This document shows, in pieces, positions 35,528 to 44,328 of a stretch of DNA of 64,000 bases. This DNA is from Oscillospiraceae bacterium (GTDB lineage Bacteria; Bacillota; Clostridia; Oscillospirales; Oscillospiraceae), in NCBI GenBank assembly GCA_020025295.1, contig JAHHSJ010000004.1:1-64000 (forward strand), read 5' to 3'. A program made the translations under genes and the position numbers. Below the pieces are notes generated by a model. The model was not told the DNA's origin. It did no database searches and was given only the letters and a program-made list of their open reading frames with translations. How positions within the stretch are numbered: the stretch's first letter is position 1; each line of letters begins with the position of its first letter.

Positions 35528-36259
35528 TTAGGAATCCTTGTCCGGTTCGGCAAAAGGAATTTTCCGAATGTCTACCCGTCTCAGGTAGGAGAAGATGGCT
35601 TCCATGACCATCCGGCCGTTTTCCGACTTGAATGCATAGTAAATGGAACTGAAGTGACGAGCCAGACTGGCGGGCGTGTCGATGTTGGCCGAGCAGGCGT
35701 AGTGATTGATGAAGTAGATGGAGCGGTGAATCTGATTGAGGTTCGCCTTGTATGCACCGCACAGATACGGATTGGAACACATATTGCAGATTTTGTCCAA
35801 AAACCCTGTGTCAAGGCGGAAGGCGGCAATCAGAAAGCTCTCCGTCGGCATGGTCTCCCACGGAATCCGCTGAAACTGCTGGAGCATCTGCCACAGCTCG
35901 GCTAAGTCAGCCTGCGTGGCGTTTTTGGTTGCCTCGTACCCCATGGGAGGCTCCAGTGCGCTGCGGAATGTCATGATGTCACGGATGGATTTGTAATCGG
36001 GGGCGATGACGGCATACTCGTTTTTGCCCGTGTGGGTCAGGAGCCCATACTCCACCAGAATGGACAGAGCACGGCTGACCGAGGTACGGCTGACATCCAA
36101 AAGCTTCGCCAGGTCTCCGTCCTTAAATGTGCTTCCCGGAGCGTATTGCTCAGTTACAATTGCAGATCCCAAAACGGTGGCAATGGTGTTGTAGAGAAAA
36201 GCAAACGGGTTGCGATCCTGTTCTTTTTTGAACGCATACAAAAGCTCATCGTGTTTCAT
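35528..36259 (-). CDS. GntR-family (FadR/FCD-like) transcriptional regulator
   Basis: The 243-residue protein has an N-terminal winged HTH (about 25-85: F-K-D-G-D-L-A-K-L-L-D-V-S-R-T-S-V-S-R-A-L). An all-helical C-terminal effector domain follows, resembling FCD (F-R-L-D-T-G-F-L-D-K-I). It is transcribed away from the kor gene set across a 287-bp gap, the usual layout of a local regulator whose ligand is the pathway's substrate or product. I use ATG 36259 because AGGCGGG lies just upstream; the frame is open further but without a ribosome site. The metal-binding histidines of classic FCD domains are not clearly present. Confidence 0.85.
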   Translation of the reverse strand: MKHDELLYAFKKEQDRNPFAFLYNTIATVLGSAIVTEQYAPGSTFKDGDLAKLLDVSRTSVSRALSILVEYGLLTHTGKNEYAVIAPDYKSIRDIMTFRSALEPPMGYEATKNATQADLAELWQMLQQFQRIPWETMPTESFLIAAFRLDTGFLDKICNMCSNPYLCGAYKANLNQIHRSIYFINHYACSANIDTPASLARHFSSIYYAFKSENGRMVMEAIFSYLRRVDIRKIPFAEPDKDS

Positions 36260-36281
36260 AATGCCCGCCTTTCGAATCGGA

Positions 36282-36303
36282 GTTTGTCTAAAAAAAAACA
36301 AAC
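36282..36303. promoter_or_regulatory. Possible operator near the gntR start
   Basis: An inverted repeat GTTTGT-N10-ACAAAC lies 23 bp upstream of the gntR ATG and could be an autoregulatory site. The A-rich spacer makes a chance match possible. Confidence 0.3.
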
Positions 36304-36436
36304 AGATTCTGCCAAATCCTGATTTCTGTCGCAATGCACAATTATAGAGGGGAAATAAGGCCTCAAATTTACAATTTTTCACATTTCTGCGGAGGGTCTG
36401 TCTTTTTGAAGGAACAATGCCAAAGAAATGTTATAG

Positions 36437-36460
36437 TATTTGTAGTAATATTTGTAATAA
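36437..36460 (+). promoter_or_regulatory. 12-bp tandem direct repeat in the gntR-korD gap
   Basis: Two adjoining copies of TATTTGTARTAA with one difference (A/G), 87 bp upstream of korD. The location suits a regulator binding site or a promoter region. The kor -35/-10 elements could not be assigned with confidence. Confidence 0.4.
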
Positions 36461-36546
36461 TTATGCAGATTCACATATTGCCATTTTATGCAGAACACTG
36501 ACAGAAGTCAAGGGAACAGAGGAAAACGACGAAGGGGGTTTTGTTT

Positions 36547-36756
36547 ATGGGAAAAATTGTGATTGACACACGCGTATGTAAGGGATGTGGATACTGCATT
36601 AGTTTCTGTCCTCAAAAGGTGCTCCAATTCGGAGAACAGAGAAACAGCTGCGGCTATGGAAACCGGTGCCCTGAAATGATCGAGGGTGCCAAGTGCGTGG
36701 CCTGCAAAACCTGTGCAATTGTCTGTCCTGATTCCGCAATCACAGTGTACAAGTAA
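36547..36756 (+). CDS. korD: 2-oxoacid:ferredoxin oxidoreductase, delta (ferredoxin) subunit
   Basis: The 69-residue protein has two [4Fe-4S] motifs: C-K-G-C-G-Y-C-I-S-F-C-P (residues about 11-22) and C-V-A-C-K-T-C-A-I-V-C-P (about 51-62). Two extra Cys lie between them. It carries electrons from the TPP enzyme to ferredoxin. It is the first gene of the korDABC set, and korA follows 13 nt later. The ATG at 36547 follows GAAGGGGG. Confidence 0.92.
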   Translation: MGKIVIDTRVCKGCGYCISFCPQKVLQFGEQRNSCGYGNRCPEMIEGAKCVACKTCAIVCPDSAITVYK

Positions 36757-36769
36757 GGGAGGGCTTGAA

Positions 36770-37882
36770 ATGGGCAGCGAAAACAAAATCGTGCTGATGG
36801 GCAATGACGCCATGGGCGAAGCTGCGATGCGCAGCGGATGTAAATTTTTTGCAGGCTATCCAATCTCTCCGCAGACACAAATCTTAGACTATTTAGCAAA
36901 GAACATGCCAAAGCGTGGCTGTACTTTTTTACAGGCAGACAGTGAGCTGGGCGCCATCAACATGGTCATCGGTGCTTCCATCGCCGGTGAGCGTGCCATG
37001 GTCGCCTCTTCCAGCACCGGTCTTGCCCTGATGTATGAAGCCTTTGCCGCAGCGACCAACGGCGGCTTCCCCATGCTGATTGTGGATGTCACCCGTGAAG
37101 GTGCCGCTCAGACCGGCATCAAGGCATCCCAGAGCGATTACAATATGCTCACGAAATCCTTCGGCGACGGCGGACTTCGTGTTCCGGTGCTCTGCCCCGC
37201 AACGGTGCAGGAACTGGCTGAGCTGGTGGGACTTGGGTTTGATATCGCAGATCGTTACAGAACCCCTGTGGTCATCATGACCGAACCCACCACTGCACAG
37301 ACCATCGAGGCAGTGGACTTCTCCAAGGTCATGCCGGACAAGCACTACGATAAACGGATGTATACACCTTCCGGCCGGGATACACGCCCGGTGCCGGGTT
37401 CCCTGCGTGTGGAGGACAGCCCCCACGTGTACACCAATGAATTCGGTCCTGAGACGATGCAGATCTACAATATGCGCCATTTCGAGGAAATCGACGCAAA
37501 GTGCCAAGAGATTGGCCGCAACGAGATGATCTGCGAGGAATTCATGACAGAGGACGCAGAATACATCATTACCGCCTTCGGCGCACCTGCCCGCTACGGC
37601 ATCGACGCAGTCAAGGAGCTGCGTGCAGAGGGATACAAGGTTGGCATGATTCGTCCGGTTATGCTTTACCCCTTCCCCGAAGCGTACTTCTCCAAGCTGG
37701 ATCCCTCCAAGATCAAGGGCGTGATGAGCGTAGAGATGTGCATTCCTGTAGCGTTCTACCATGATGTGCGCGAATATGTGCCAGACGCCATCCCCGTAAA
37801 GAGCTGCGCCACCGCTGGCGGTGTCATCGCAGACTGCGACAAAATCGAGGAGGCGTTCCGTAATCATTTCGGAACTAAGTGA
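36770..37882 (+). CDS. korA: 2-oxoacid:ferredoxin oxidoreductase, alpha subunit
   Basis: The 370-residue protein holds the PYR and C-terminal domains of the KorA/VorA type. Seen are G-N-D-A-M-G-E-A-A and F-A-G-Y-P-I-S-P-Q-T near the start, Q-A-D-S-E-L-G-A-I, and the A-S-S-S-T-G-L-A-L-M loop. With KorB it decarboxylates a 2-oxoacid and transfers the acyl group to CoA. Substrate choice (2-oxoglutarate versus branched-chain or other 2-oxoacids) cannot be fixed from these motifs. AGGGAGGG precedes ATG 36770. Confidence 0.93.
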   Translation: MGSENKIVLMGNDAMGEAAMRSGCKFFAGYPISPQTQILDYLAKNMPKRGCTFLQADSELGAINMVIGASIAGERAMVASSSTGLALMYEAFAAATNGGFPMLIVDVTREGAAQTGIKASQSDYNMLTKSFGDGGLRVPVLCPATVQELAELVGLGFDIADRYRTPVVIMTEPTTAQTIEAVDFSKVMPDKHYDKRMYTPSGRDTRPVPGSLRVEDSPHVYTNEFGPETMQIYNMRHFEEIDAKCQEIGRNEMICEEFMTEDAEYIITAFGAPARYGIDAVKELRAEGYKVGMIRPVMLYPFPEAYFSKLDPSKIKGVMSVEMCIPVAFYHDVREYVPDAIPVKSCATAGGVIADCDKIEEAFRNHFGTK

Positions 37883-37895
37883 CGGAGGTGTAAAA

Positions 37896-38633
37896 ATGGA
37901 AGAAGTCGTATATGAGAGATCCAAACTGCTCCACCCGATGCTTACCTACTACTGTGCTGGATGTCAGCATGGCATTGTTTCCAAAATTCTGGTGGAACTG
38001 GCAGAAGAGATGAACATCACCAACAACATGGCAATCTGCTTCGGCATTGGCTGCTATGTGGCTGGCACTATGAACGTTGATTTGGATATGTTCCCCGCAC
38101 TGCACGGTCGTGCCTGTGCGGTTGCCACCGGCTTCAAGCGGATGCGGCCCAATCAGCTGGTGCTGACATATCAGGGTGACGGCGACTGCGCCTCCATTGG
38201 CCTGGGCGATACCCTTCAGGCGGCCGCTCGCGGCGAAAACTTCACCACCATCATGGTCAACAACCAGAACTACGGCTGTACCGGCGGTCAGCTGGCACCG
38301 ACGACGCCGTTGGGCATGGTTACGGCCACGACCCCTTATGGTCGAACTGCGGCGGATCAGGGCTACCCGATCCACATGGCCGAGCTGGTCAGCCAGATGG
38401 AAGGCTGCCGCTTCGCCGCACGGGGCGCACTGACAACCCCCGCTCAGATTCGCAAGTCCAAGGAATACATCAAGCATGCCATTGAACTGCAGCAGCAGGG
38501 GCATGGCTATACCTTCGTGGAACTCCTCAGCGCTTGTCCCTCCACATACAAAGTGCCGTTTGACAAGGTACGGGAGTATCAGGAGCAGAATGTGTTCCCC
38601 ATCTTTAAACAGGGCATTTTTAAGGATGAGTAA
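37896..38633 (+). CDS. korB: 2-oxoacid:ferredoxin oxidoreductase, beta (TPP) subunit
   Basis: The 245-residue TPP-binding subunit shows Y-C-A-G-C-Q-H-G near the start. The G-D-G-D-C-x-S-I-G thiamin motif follows, and then N-N-Q-N-Y-G-C-T-G-G-Q-L-A-P-T-T. Length is near that of KorB/VorB. It is separated from korA by 13 nt and from korC by 12 nt, each with its own GGAGG-type site. Confidence 0.94.
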   Translation: MEEVVYERSKLLHPMLTYYCAGCQHGIVSKILVELAEEMNITNNMAICFGIGCYVAGTMNVDLDMFPALHGRACAVATGFKRMRPNQLVLTYQGDGDCASIGLGDTLQAAARGENFTTIMVNNQNYGCTGGQLAPTTPLGMVTATTPYGRTAADQGYPIHMAELVSQMEGCRFAARGALTTPAQIRKSKEYIKHAIELQQQGHGYTFVELLSACPSTYKVPFDKVREYQEQNVFPIFKQGIFKDE

Positions 38634-38645
38634 GGAGGCTGAATT

Positions 38646-39179
38646 ATGGAAAAAACATTTTTCATCTCTGGTATCGGAGGTCAGGGCGTTCAGGTTCTGT
38701 GCAAGGCTCTGGCAACTGTGGTGGACGACTGCGGCATGAATATGTGTCTGTATCCCTGGTATCAGGGGCAGCGCAGAGGCGGAGCCACTTATGGACGCCT
38801 GATTATTTCCGACGAGCGCATCGGCGCCCCGGAAAAACGACAGTACGATATTGTAGTGCTGCTGGATGAAGCATCCTTGCGGGACTATGGTAATAAGCGC
38901 AAACCCGGCGGAACGGTTATCGTCAATTCGGACCTCATTGACTCGGTCCCCTTTGACGATGTGACGGTGGTGGGAGTTCCCTTCACCAGCACGGCGGAAT
39001 CCACGGGAAATGAGCGCTGCTTTAATCTGGTAGTCGGCGGTTTTTTGAGCGCCTATACCAAAATCGTCCCTGTGGAGGCTATGCGCAGCGAAATGCTGAA
39101 GCGGACCGCACGCAGCGACGAACAAGCTGTAATTTATGGAAAGGCATTCGATATGGGTGCCTTCCTTGTAAAGGAGTAA
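38646..39179 (+). CDS. korC: 2-oxoacid:ferredoxin oxidoreductase, gamma subunit
   Basis: The 177-residue gamma subunit begins with the family's I-S-G-I-G-G-Q-G-V-Q and contains Y-P-W-Y-Q-G-Q-R-R-G-G. The latter is similar to the Y-x-x-x-x-R-G-G segment of KorC/VorC. It completes a four-subunit enzyme. The next gene begins 4 nt after its stop. Confidence 0.93.
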   Translation: MEKTFFISGIGGQGVQVLCKALATVVDDCGMNMCLYPWYQGQRRGGATYGRLIISDERIGAPEKRQYDIVVLLDEASLRDYGNKRKPGGTVIVNSDLIDSVPFDDVTVVGVPFTSTAESTGNERCFNLVVGGFLSAYTKIVPVEAMRSEMLKRTARSDEQAVIYGKAFDMGAFLVKE

Positions 39180-39183
39180 AATT

Positions 39184-40125
39184 ATGAAAATTGCGATTCT
39201 CGGAGCAGGAGCCACTGGCTGTAATGTGGGTGGACATCTGAAACTGGCTGGTGAAGAGGTTTATCTGATGGACCCCTTCCAGGCACACATGGACGCCATT
39301 CGTGAGCATGGCTTGTTCTGGTGTGATGGTGCCACCGGCGAGGAGTTCGGCCCCATTTTCTTTGATGGCGCCGGAAACGATGCCAAAGAGGTCGGCCCCT
39401 GCGATGTGGTGTTCGTTCAGACGAAGAATCCCTTCACCAAGGCTGCTATCGAGGGCCATTGGGAGCTGTTTGACGATCACACTACCGTGATTACGCTGCA
39501 GAATGGTCTGGGAACCACCGACACCCTGCTGGAGTACTTCCCCGCAGAGCGCATCGGCTACGGTATCCTGTACAGCGGCGGCCAGATCCTGGAGCCCGGC
39601 CGTATTCAGATGCTGCACTCTGACCGCAACATCCTGTTCCGTCGCCTGCAGGGTGAAAAGAGCGCCCTGTACGATGAGCTGCTGGCTGCTTTCGAGAAGA
39701 GCGATTTCCCCAGCTATTACAATGATGAGATCGACGCCATCATCTGGACCAAGGTCGGCGTCAACTGCTTCTGCAACATGGCTTGCGGCATTACCCGTCT
39801 GACCATGCAGAAGCTGCTGCGTCACCCCAACGGCAACGCTCTGGTGGAGAACATCGTTGACGAGGTCGTGGCTGTGGCTCACGCCAAGGGCGTGGAGATT
39901 CACGCAGAGGACGTTCTGCACGCCCGTACGATGGCGCTGAATGCTCCCACTGAAAACTATCCTTCCGGTGCTCAGGATGTGATGCACAAGAAGCTGACTG
40001 AGGTCGATTCCCTGAACGGCGCTGTTGCACGCTATGGCCGTGAGCTGGGCGTTCCGACCCCTGTTAATGAGACGATTTCCAATTTGATTCACGTTATTCA
40101 GGACACCTATTCAGACCAGTTCTAA
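39184..40125 (+). CDS. Ketopantoate-reductase-family 2-oxoacid reductase
   Basis: The 313-residue protein has an N-terminal NAD(P) Rossmann motif G-A-G-A-T-G-C-N-V-G-G (residues 7-17). The ApbA/PanE features V-Q-T-K-N and L-Q-N-G-L-G follow, and the C-terminal domain has K-V-G-V-N near 195 (family catalytic Lys region). Family members reduce ketopantoate or other 2-oxoacids to D-2-hydroxyacids. Its place directly after korC suggests it acts on the same 2-oxoacid, as an electron sink or to produce it from the hydroxyacid. It need not be the pantothenate biosynthetic enzyme, since no panB or panC is nearby. Confidence 0.85.
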   Translation: MKIAILGAGATGCNVGGHLKLAGEEVYLMDPFQAHMDAIREHGLFWCDGATGEEFGPIFFDGAGNDAKEVGPCDVVFVQTKNPFTKAAIEGHWELFDDHTTVITLQNGLGTTDTLLEYFPAERIGYGILYSGGQILEPGRIQMLHSDRNILFRRLQGEKSALYDELLAAFEKSDFPSYYNDEIDAIIWTKVGVNCFCNMACGITRLTMQKLLRHPNGNALVENIVDEVVAVAHAKGVEIHAEDVLHARTMALNAPTENYPSGAQDVMHKKLTEVDSLNGAVARYGRELGVPTPVNETISNLIHVIQDTYSDQF

Positions 40126-40140
40126 GGGAGATGGGCTTGT

Positions 40141-42243
40141 ATGTTGGATAAATTGTTCAAACCTCAAAGCGTTGCGTTGATTGGTGCCAGTGATCGTTTG
40201 GGCAGCTTCGGTTGTTTTGCGGCCCAAAGCATGATCCAGAGCAAAGACAAATACAGATTTTACTTTGTGAATCAGCGGAAACCCGAATTGTTTGGAATTA
40301 AGACTTATCCCAATGTATCTGCCCTTCCGGAATGTCCGGATTTAGTCCTGATTACCACTCCTGCCAGCTCAGTGAATGCGCTGCTGGTGGAAGCGGCAGA
40401 GCGAGGAACCCGGGACTTCATTGTATACTCCAGTGGCTTCGCAGAGGATCACCGCTGCAACGGAAGCAATCTGGAGCAGGAGATGGAGAAAATCGCCCGG
40501 AAATACGACCTGCATATCGTGGGCCCCAACTGCTGCGGAATCTTCAACAATGTGGACAAGATTTCCGTTTGGGGCAGCAACGGTAACTACAAATTCAAAC
40601 CCGAAACCGGTGTGGCCGTTCTCGGCCACAGCGGTGGGTATACCATGGGCGGATTGGACCGCCCGTGGGTCAATGTTTCCTATGGCATCTCCGGCGGCAA
40701 CGGCAGCATTATTTCCCAAGAGGAACTGGCGGAATACTGTGTGGATTCCGATGCCGCCAAGGTGCTGTGTATGTACATGGAAGGAATCAAGAAGCCTGAT
40801 ACCGTGTATCGCCTGTTCAAGAAGTGCGTGGATAAAAAGATCCCCTGCGTCACGCTGAAATCCGGACGCAGCCAAAAGGGCGCCATTTCCACGGCTTCCC
40901 ATACCGGCAATCTGGCAGGCTCCTATGAAATGTTCCGTGCGGTGTTTGACAAGTACGGCGTCCTTTCCCCGGACGGCGTTGAAGAATACTACGGCTTGGA
41001 ATATGTGCTGGAGACGCTGGGCGGAAATCTGCCTAAGCGCAATCGGTTTGCCATCGTCTGCCGCTCCGGCGGTGAGGCTACGATGAGCGCGGATTTGGCG
41101 GAACGGTACGGTCTGGTGCTGCCGGACCTGGATCAGTCCACCAAGGATGCCATCAATGAGATGATGCCCGACTTCGGCACGGCCAAGAATCCTCTGGATA
41201 TGACCGCCGGATTGCTGGGCGATCAGCAGAAGCTGGCCCGCACATTCGAGCTGCTGGCTGCGGACCCGAATATCGACGGTATTATCGCTGCCTTTGACTT
41301 TACGGCAAATCAGGTCGTCACCGGATACGATATGCATTCGTTTTTGGGTGAGCCTGTGCTGAATTGCCGCAAAAAGTACCCCAATATTCCCCTGTTTATG
41401 ATGCCGCAGTACGAGCAGGAGCGGGATTTGGACTGGCGCATGAAGCTGAAGCAAGCCGGCGTGCCCATTCTGCCCCCTGCCGAGATCGGCTATAAGCTGA
41501 TGGGAACTCTGGTGCGCTACATCGAGTACGATCCCAGCACCAAGCGTCTGGAATGGGCCGTCCCCGACCACTTCCCCGAACAGGCCAAGCCCCTCACCGA
41601 GTATGACAGCAAGGTGGAGCTGGCGAAAGCGGGAATTCCGGTTCCGAAGCAGTGCATTGCCCGGAACAAGGAAGAGCTGGCCGAGGTCTGCGCTGAGTTC
41701 GGCTATCCTCTGGTGCTGAAGATCAATTCCCCCGACATCCTCCACAAGACGGAGGCAGGCGGTGTTCGTCTGCGTATCCAGAGCTTGGAGGAAGCACAGG
41801 AAGCCTTCGACGGCATCCTGCGGGACTGCCGAGCCTTCAAACCGGAGGCACGACTGGACGGTGTGCTGGTACAGCAAATGGCAAAGGCCGGACAGGAAAT
41901 CATTCTGGGTGTGAAAAATGATCGCCAGCTGGGCCCCATGCTCCTCGTGGGACTGGGCGGCGTGTTTGTAGAGGTGTTCAAGGATACCAGCCTTGTTCCG
42001 TGCCCCATCAGTCATGCTGAGGCGCTGGAGCACTTGCAGAAGCTGAAATCCTATCAGCTGCTGACCGGTTACCGCGGCAGCGCTCCCTGTGACATTGAGG
42101 CACTGGCGAATCTGATGGTCAAGGTCTCGGAATATGCCGCAGAAAACAAGAACACCGTCAAGGAAATGGACATTAACCCTGTTTATGTCTATGAGGAAGG
42201 TGAAGGCGTCTGCGTGGTGGATGCCTTGATCTTGAAAGAATGA
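40141..42243 (+). CDS. ADP-forming acyl-CoA synthetase (fused alpha-beta)
   Basis: The 700-residue protein converts acyl-CoA + ADP + Pi to acid + CoA + ATP, or the reverse. In order: a CoA-binding Rossmann domain (about 1-130, A-L-I-G-A-S-D-R), succinyl-CoA-ligase-like domains (about 140-450) with the phosphohistidine loop A-S-H-T-G-N-L-A-G, and a C-terminal ATP-grasp domain (about 480-700: L-V-L-K-I-N-S-P-D-I-L-H-K-T-E-A-G-G-V, E-M-D-I-N-P-V). This is the ACD layout of energy-conserving anaerobes. Directly downstream of kor genes, it would recover ATP from the acyl-CoA product (inference). The substrate acyl group is unknown. Confidence 0.9.
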   Translation: MLDKLFKPQSVALIGASDRLGSFGCFAAQSMIQSKDKYRFYFVNQRKPELFGIKTYPNVSALPECPDLVLITTPASSVNALLVEAAERGTRDFIVYSSGFAEDHRCNGSNLEQEMEKIARKYDLHIVGPNCCGIFNNVDKISVWGSNGNYKFKPETGVAVLGHSGGYTMGGLDRPWVNVSYGISGGNGSIISQEELAEYCVDSDAAKVLCMYMEGIKKPDTVYRLFKKCVDKKIPCVTLKSGRSQKGAISTASHTGNLAGSYEMFRAVFDKYGVLSPDGVEEYYGLEYVLETLGGNLPKRNRFAIVCRSGGEATMSADLAERYGLVLPDLDQSTKDAINEMMPDFGTAKNPLDMTAGLLGDQQKLARTFELLAADPNIDGIIAAFDFTANQVVTGYDMHSFLGEPVLNCRKKYPNIPLFMMPQYEQERDLDWRMKLKQAGVPILPPAEIGYKLMGTLVRYIEYDPSTKRLEWAVPDHFPEQAKPLTEYDSKVELAKAGIPVPKQCIARNKEELAEVCAEFGYPLVLKINSPDILHKTEAGGVRLRIQSLEEAQEAFDGILRDCRAFKPEARLDGVLVQQMAKAGQEIILGVKNDRQLGPMLLVGLGGVFVEVFKDTSLVPCPISHAEALEHLQKLKSYQLLTGYRGSAPCDIEALANLMVKVSEYAAENKNTVKEMDINPVYVYEEGEGVCVVDALILKE

Positions 42244-42303
42244 GAGAACATTGAAATCCATATATAATGCAAGAAGACGAAAGAATTGAGGGAGAAAACA
42301 ATA

Positions 42304-43500
42304 ATGGACAATGTAAAAAATGCAGCAAAAACTTCTGCGCTGATTGGCGCAGCATTTACCTTTATGACCGGCTGGTTCGGCGGCGGTTGGGCTACCGGTC
42401 AGCTGGCCGGTAAGTACGGCGCTCGCTTCGGCTGGGCCGGCCTGTTTGTGCCCATGATCGGTGTTCTGCTGATCATCTTCGCTACCACCTGGATCATCAT
42501 GGAGTTCGCCCGTCTGTACAATGTCTGGGATTACGCAAACTTCATGAGCTGCTTCTATGGCCATCCGATCTTCAAGGCCATTTTTGACGTCATTCAGATT
42601 CTGGGCCTGCCCCTGACCTTCGCTGGCTGCGTTGCAACCTTCGCAAGCACTCTGGTGGATTATGTCGGCGGCTCCTACATCATGTGGGTTATCATATTTG
42701 CGGTACTTGTGATGCTAAGCGTTATGTGGGGCACCGCAATCCTGAATAAGATTTCTACGGTTATGGGCGTTGGCATTCTGGTCCTGCTGGTTGCCATCTT
42801 TGCCTTCATCATCAAGAGCGGCTATGGCGCCAATGTCACTGAGATGATCGCCAACCGCACCATGTATGACAGCTATGGTTCCACCCTCTACAACGGTGGT
42901 ATCAGCCTGTACATGCTGTCTGCCGGCATGGCTCTGTCTGTTCTGCCCTGCTTCGAGCCTGTCCAGACTCGTAAGGACGTCACCAAGACCTGCCTGTTCA
43001 ACCTGCTGTTCGTCAGCGCTTTCATCATGATCGTTACCTTCAACGTGCTGGCCTTCATGCCCGAGTCCGTGCAGGAAGCCATCCCCATGATGTACATCAT
43101 GAGAACCATGGGCGTTACCTCCTGGATGATGCCCATCTATGTGGTCGTGGTTCTGCTGGCTGTGCTGTCCACTGCTAACGCTATGTGCACCGGTTACGGC
43201 CGCCGCTTCATGAACTTCCAGTTCGTCAAGAAGATGAAGGCTAACGACCAGAAGAAGATGATCATCATCAGCCTGCTGATCATCGCTATCTCCAGCGTCG
43301 TGTCCATGCTGGGCATCACCAACATCTTCTACACCGGCTTTACCATCATGTCCTACATGAACACTCCCCTGGTTGCTCTGGGCGTTCCTGTGGTTGGCAT
43401 CTGCAAGCTGGTCCAGATTCGTCGCCGCAAGCTGAGCCTGGCTCGTGGCGCTTTCGAGAACAAGTCCAGCTGGTTCATGTTCGACAAGCAGGCACAGTAA
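42304..43500 (+). CDS. LeuT-fold (APC-superfamily, YkvI-like) membrane transporter
   Basis: The 398-residue protein has 10-11 hydrophobic helices. It opens with a short polar tip, then F-G-G-G-W-A-T-G-Q in the first helix region, like the glycine-broken TM1 of LeuT-fold carriers and YkvI. It ends in a basic cytosolic tail. It is the only transporter in the kor cluster, so it probably brings in the pathway's substrate or exports its acid product. Which ion couples transport, and the substrate itself, are not visible. GAGGGAG precedes ATG 42304. Confidence 0.75.
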   Translation: MDNVKNAAKTSALIGAAFTFMTGWFGGGWATGQLAGKYGARFGWAGLFVPMIGVLLIIFATTWIIMEFARLYNVWDYANFMSCFYGHPIFKAIFDVIQILGLPLTFAGCVATFASTLVDYVGGSYIMWVIIFAVLVMLSVMWGTAILNKISTVMGVGILVLLVAIFAFIIKSGYGANVTEMIANRTMYDSYGSTLYNGGISLYMLSAGMALSVLPCFEPVQTRKDVTKTCLFNLLFVSAFIMIVTFNVLAFMPESVQEAIPMMYIMRTMGVTSWMMPIYVVVVLLAVLSTANAMCTGYGRRFMNFQFVKKMKANDQKKMIIISLLIIAISSVVSMLGITNIFYTGFTIMSYMNTPLVALGVPVVGICKLVQIRRRKLSLARGAFENKSSWFMFDKQAQ

Positions 43501-43523
43501 TCAAATTACTTTACTCCGCACCG

Positions 43524-43547
43524 CCGCAGCCGATGATTCGGCTGTGG
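43524..43547 (+). other. Intercistronic hairpin between the transporter and the hydrolase
   Basis: A 10-bp stem with one G-T pair (43524-43533 with 43538-43547) and TGAT loop. No U tract follows, so it more likely stabilises or separates message segments than terminates. Confidence 0.5.
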
Positions 43548-43599
43548 CAGTGACGGACCCTTTGACGGACCTGCTTACGAGAGGATAAGGAGGATTGTC

Positions 43600-44256
43600 A
43601 TGTTGCTGAAAACACGGAAAGTAGGAGCAATGAAAACCAACTGCTATCTGGTGGCCAATTCGGAAACGCTGGATTGTGTTGTGATTGATCCGGGTGCAGA
43701 AGTAAACACCATTCTTCAGGCTTTGGATGAAGATCACCTTCAGCTGCGTGCAATTTTACTCACTCATACTCACTTCGATCATTTTGGTGCCATGTGGCCG
43801 CTGAGAGACCGGCGTCCCGTCCCCGTTTATGTGAATGAGCGGGATTTGGACCCCATGGTCAACATCGGACCCCAGCGCTTTTGCCCTCCTCCGGACACGC
43901 ATTTCGTGGACGAGAGGGATGTGATCGAGGAAGCAGGTTTGGATTTCCATGTTCTAGCATGCCCGGGTCATACCCCGGGCAGTGTTGCCTATGTGTGCGG
44001 CGATATGCTGTTCTCGGGCGACACACTCTTTCATATGGATTGCGGCCGGTGCGATTTTCCATGCAGCAGCGTGGACGATATGGTGGCTTCTCTGCGTAAA
44101 TTGCGGGAGCTGCCTGGCGATTATCGACTGTTTCCCGGTCATCTGGAGTCATCGCTATTATCCGTTGAACGGGAGGATAACCCCTTTTTACAGCCGAATC
44201 TTCAGTTTTACCAGCCGATAGAGGATGAGGAGGAACCTTGCTTTGGCAAGGCATGA
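43600..44256 (+). CDS. Metallo-beta-lactamase-fold hydrolase (glyoxalase II-like)
   Basis: The 218-residue cytosolic protein has the full metal set: T-H-T-H-F-D-H near residue 56, P-G-H-T-P-G-S near 127, S-G-D-T-L-F near 143, and a late G-H near 186. This fold includes hydroxyacylglutathione hydrolases and acyl-CoA/thioester hydrolases. In the kor cluster it could hydrolyse a thioester or remove a reactive by-product (inference). It starts after AAGGAGG and ends with a Glu-rich tail. Confidence 0.88.
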   Translation: MLLKTRKVGAMKTNCYLVANSETLDCVVIDPGAEVNTILQALDEDHLQLRAILLTHTHFDHFGAMWPLRDRRPVPVYVNERDLDPMVNIGPQRFCPPPDTHFVDERDVIEEAGLDFHVLACPGHTPGSVAYVCGDMLFSGDTLFHMDCGRCDFPCSSVDDMVASLRKLRELPGDYRLFPGHLESSLLSVEREDNPFLQPNLQFYQPIEDEEEPCFGKA

Positions 44257-44328
44257 CTCCCCAAGCCCCGTTTTAGATCCGAAGCGTTTCAACGCTTTCA
44301 AATTTATTTCGATGGAGGTAAATGCACT

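Noticed and set aside
36686..36769. Longer start for korA
   Set aside because: The extension overlaps korD in another frame; AGGGAGGG places the start at 36770.
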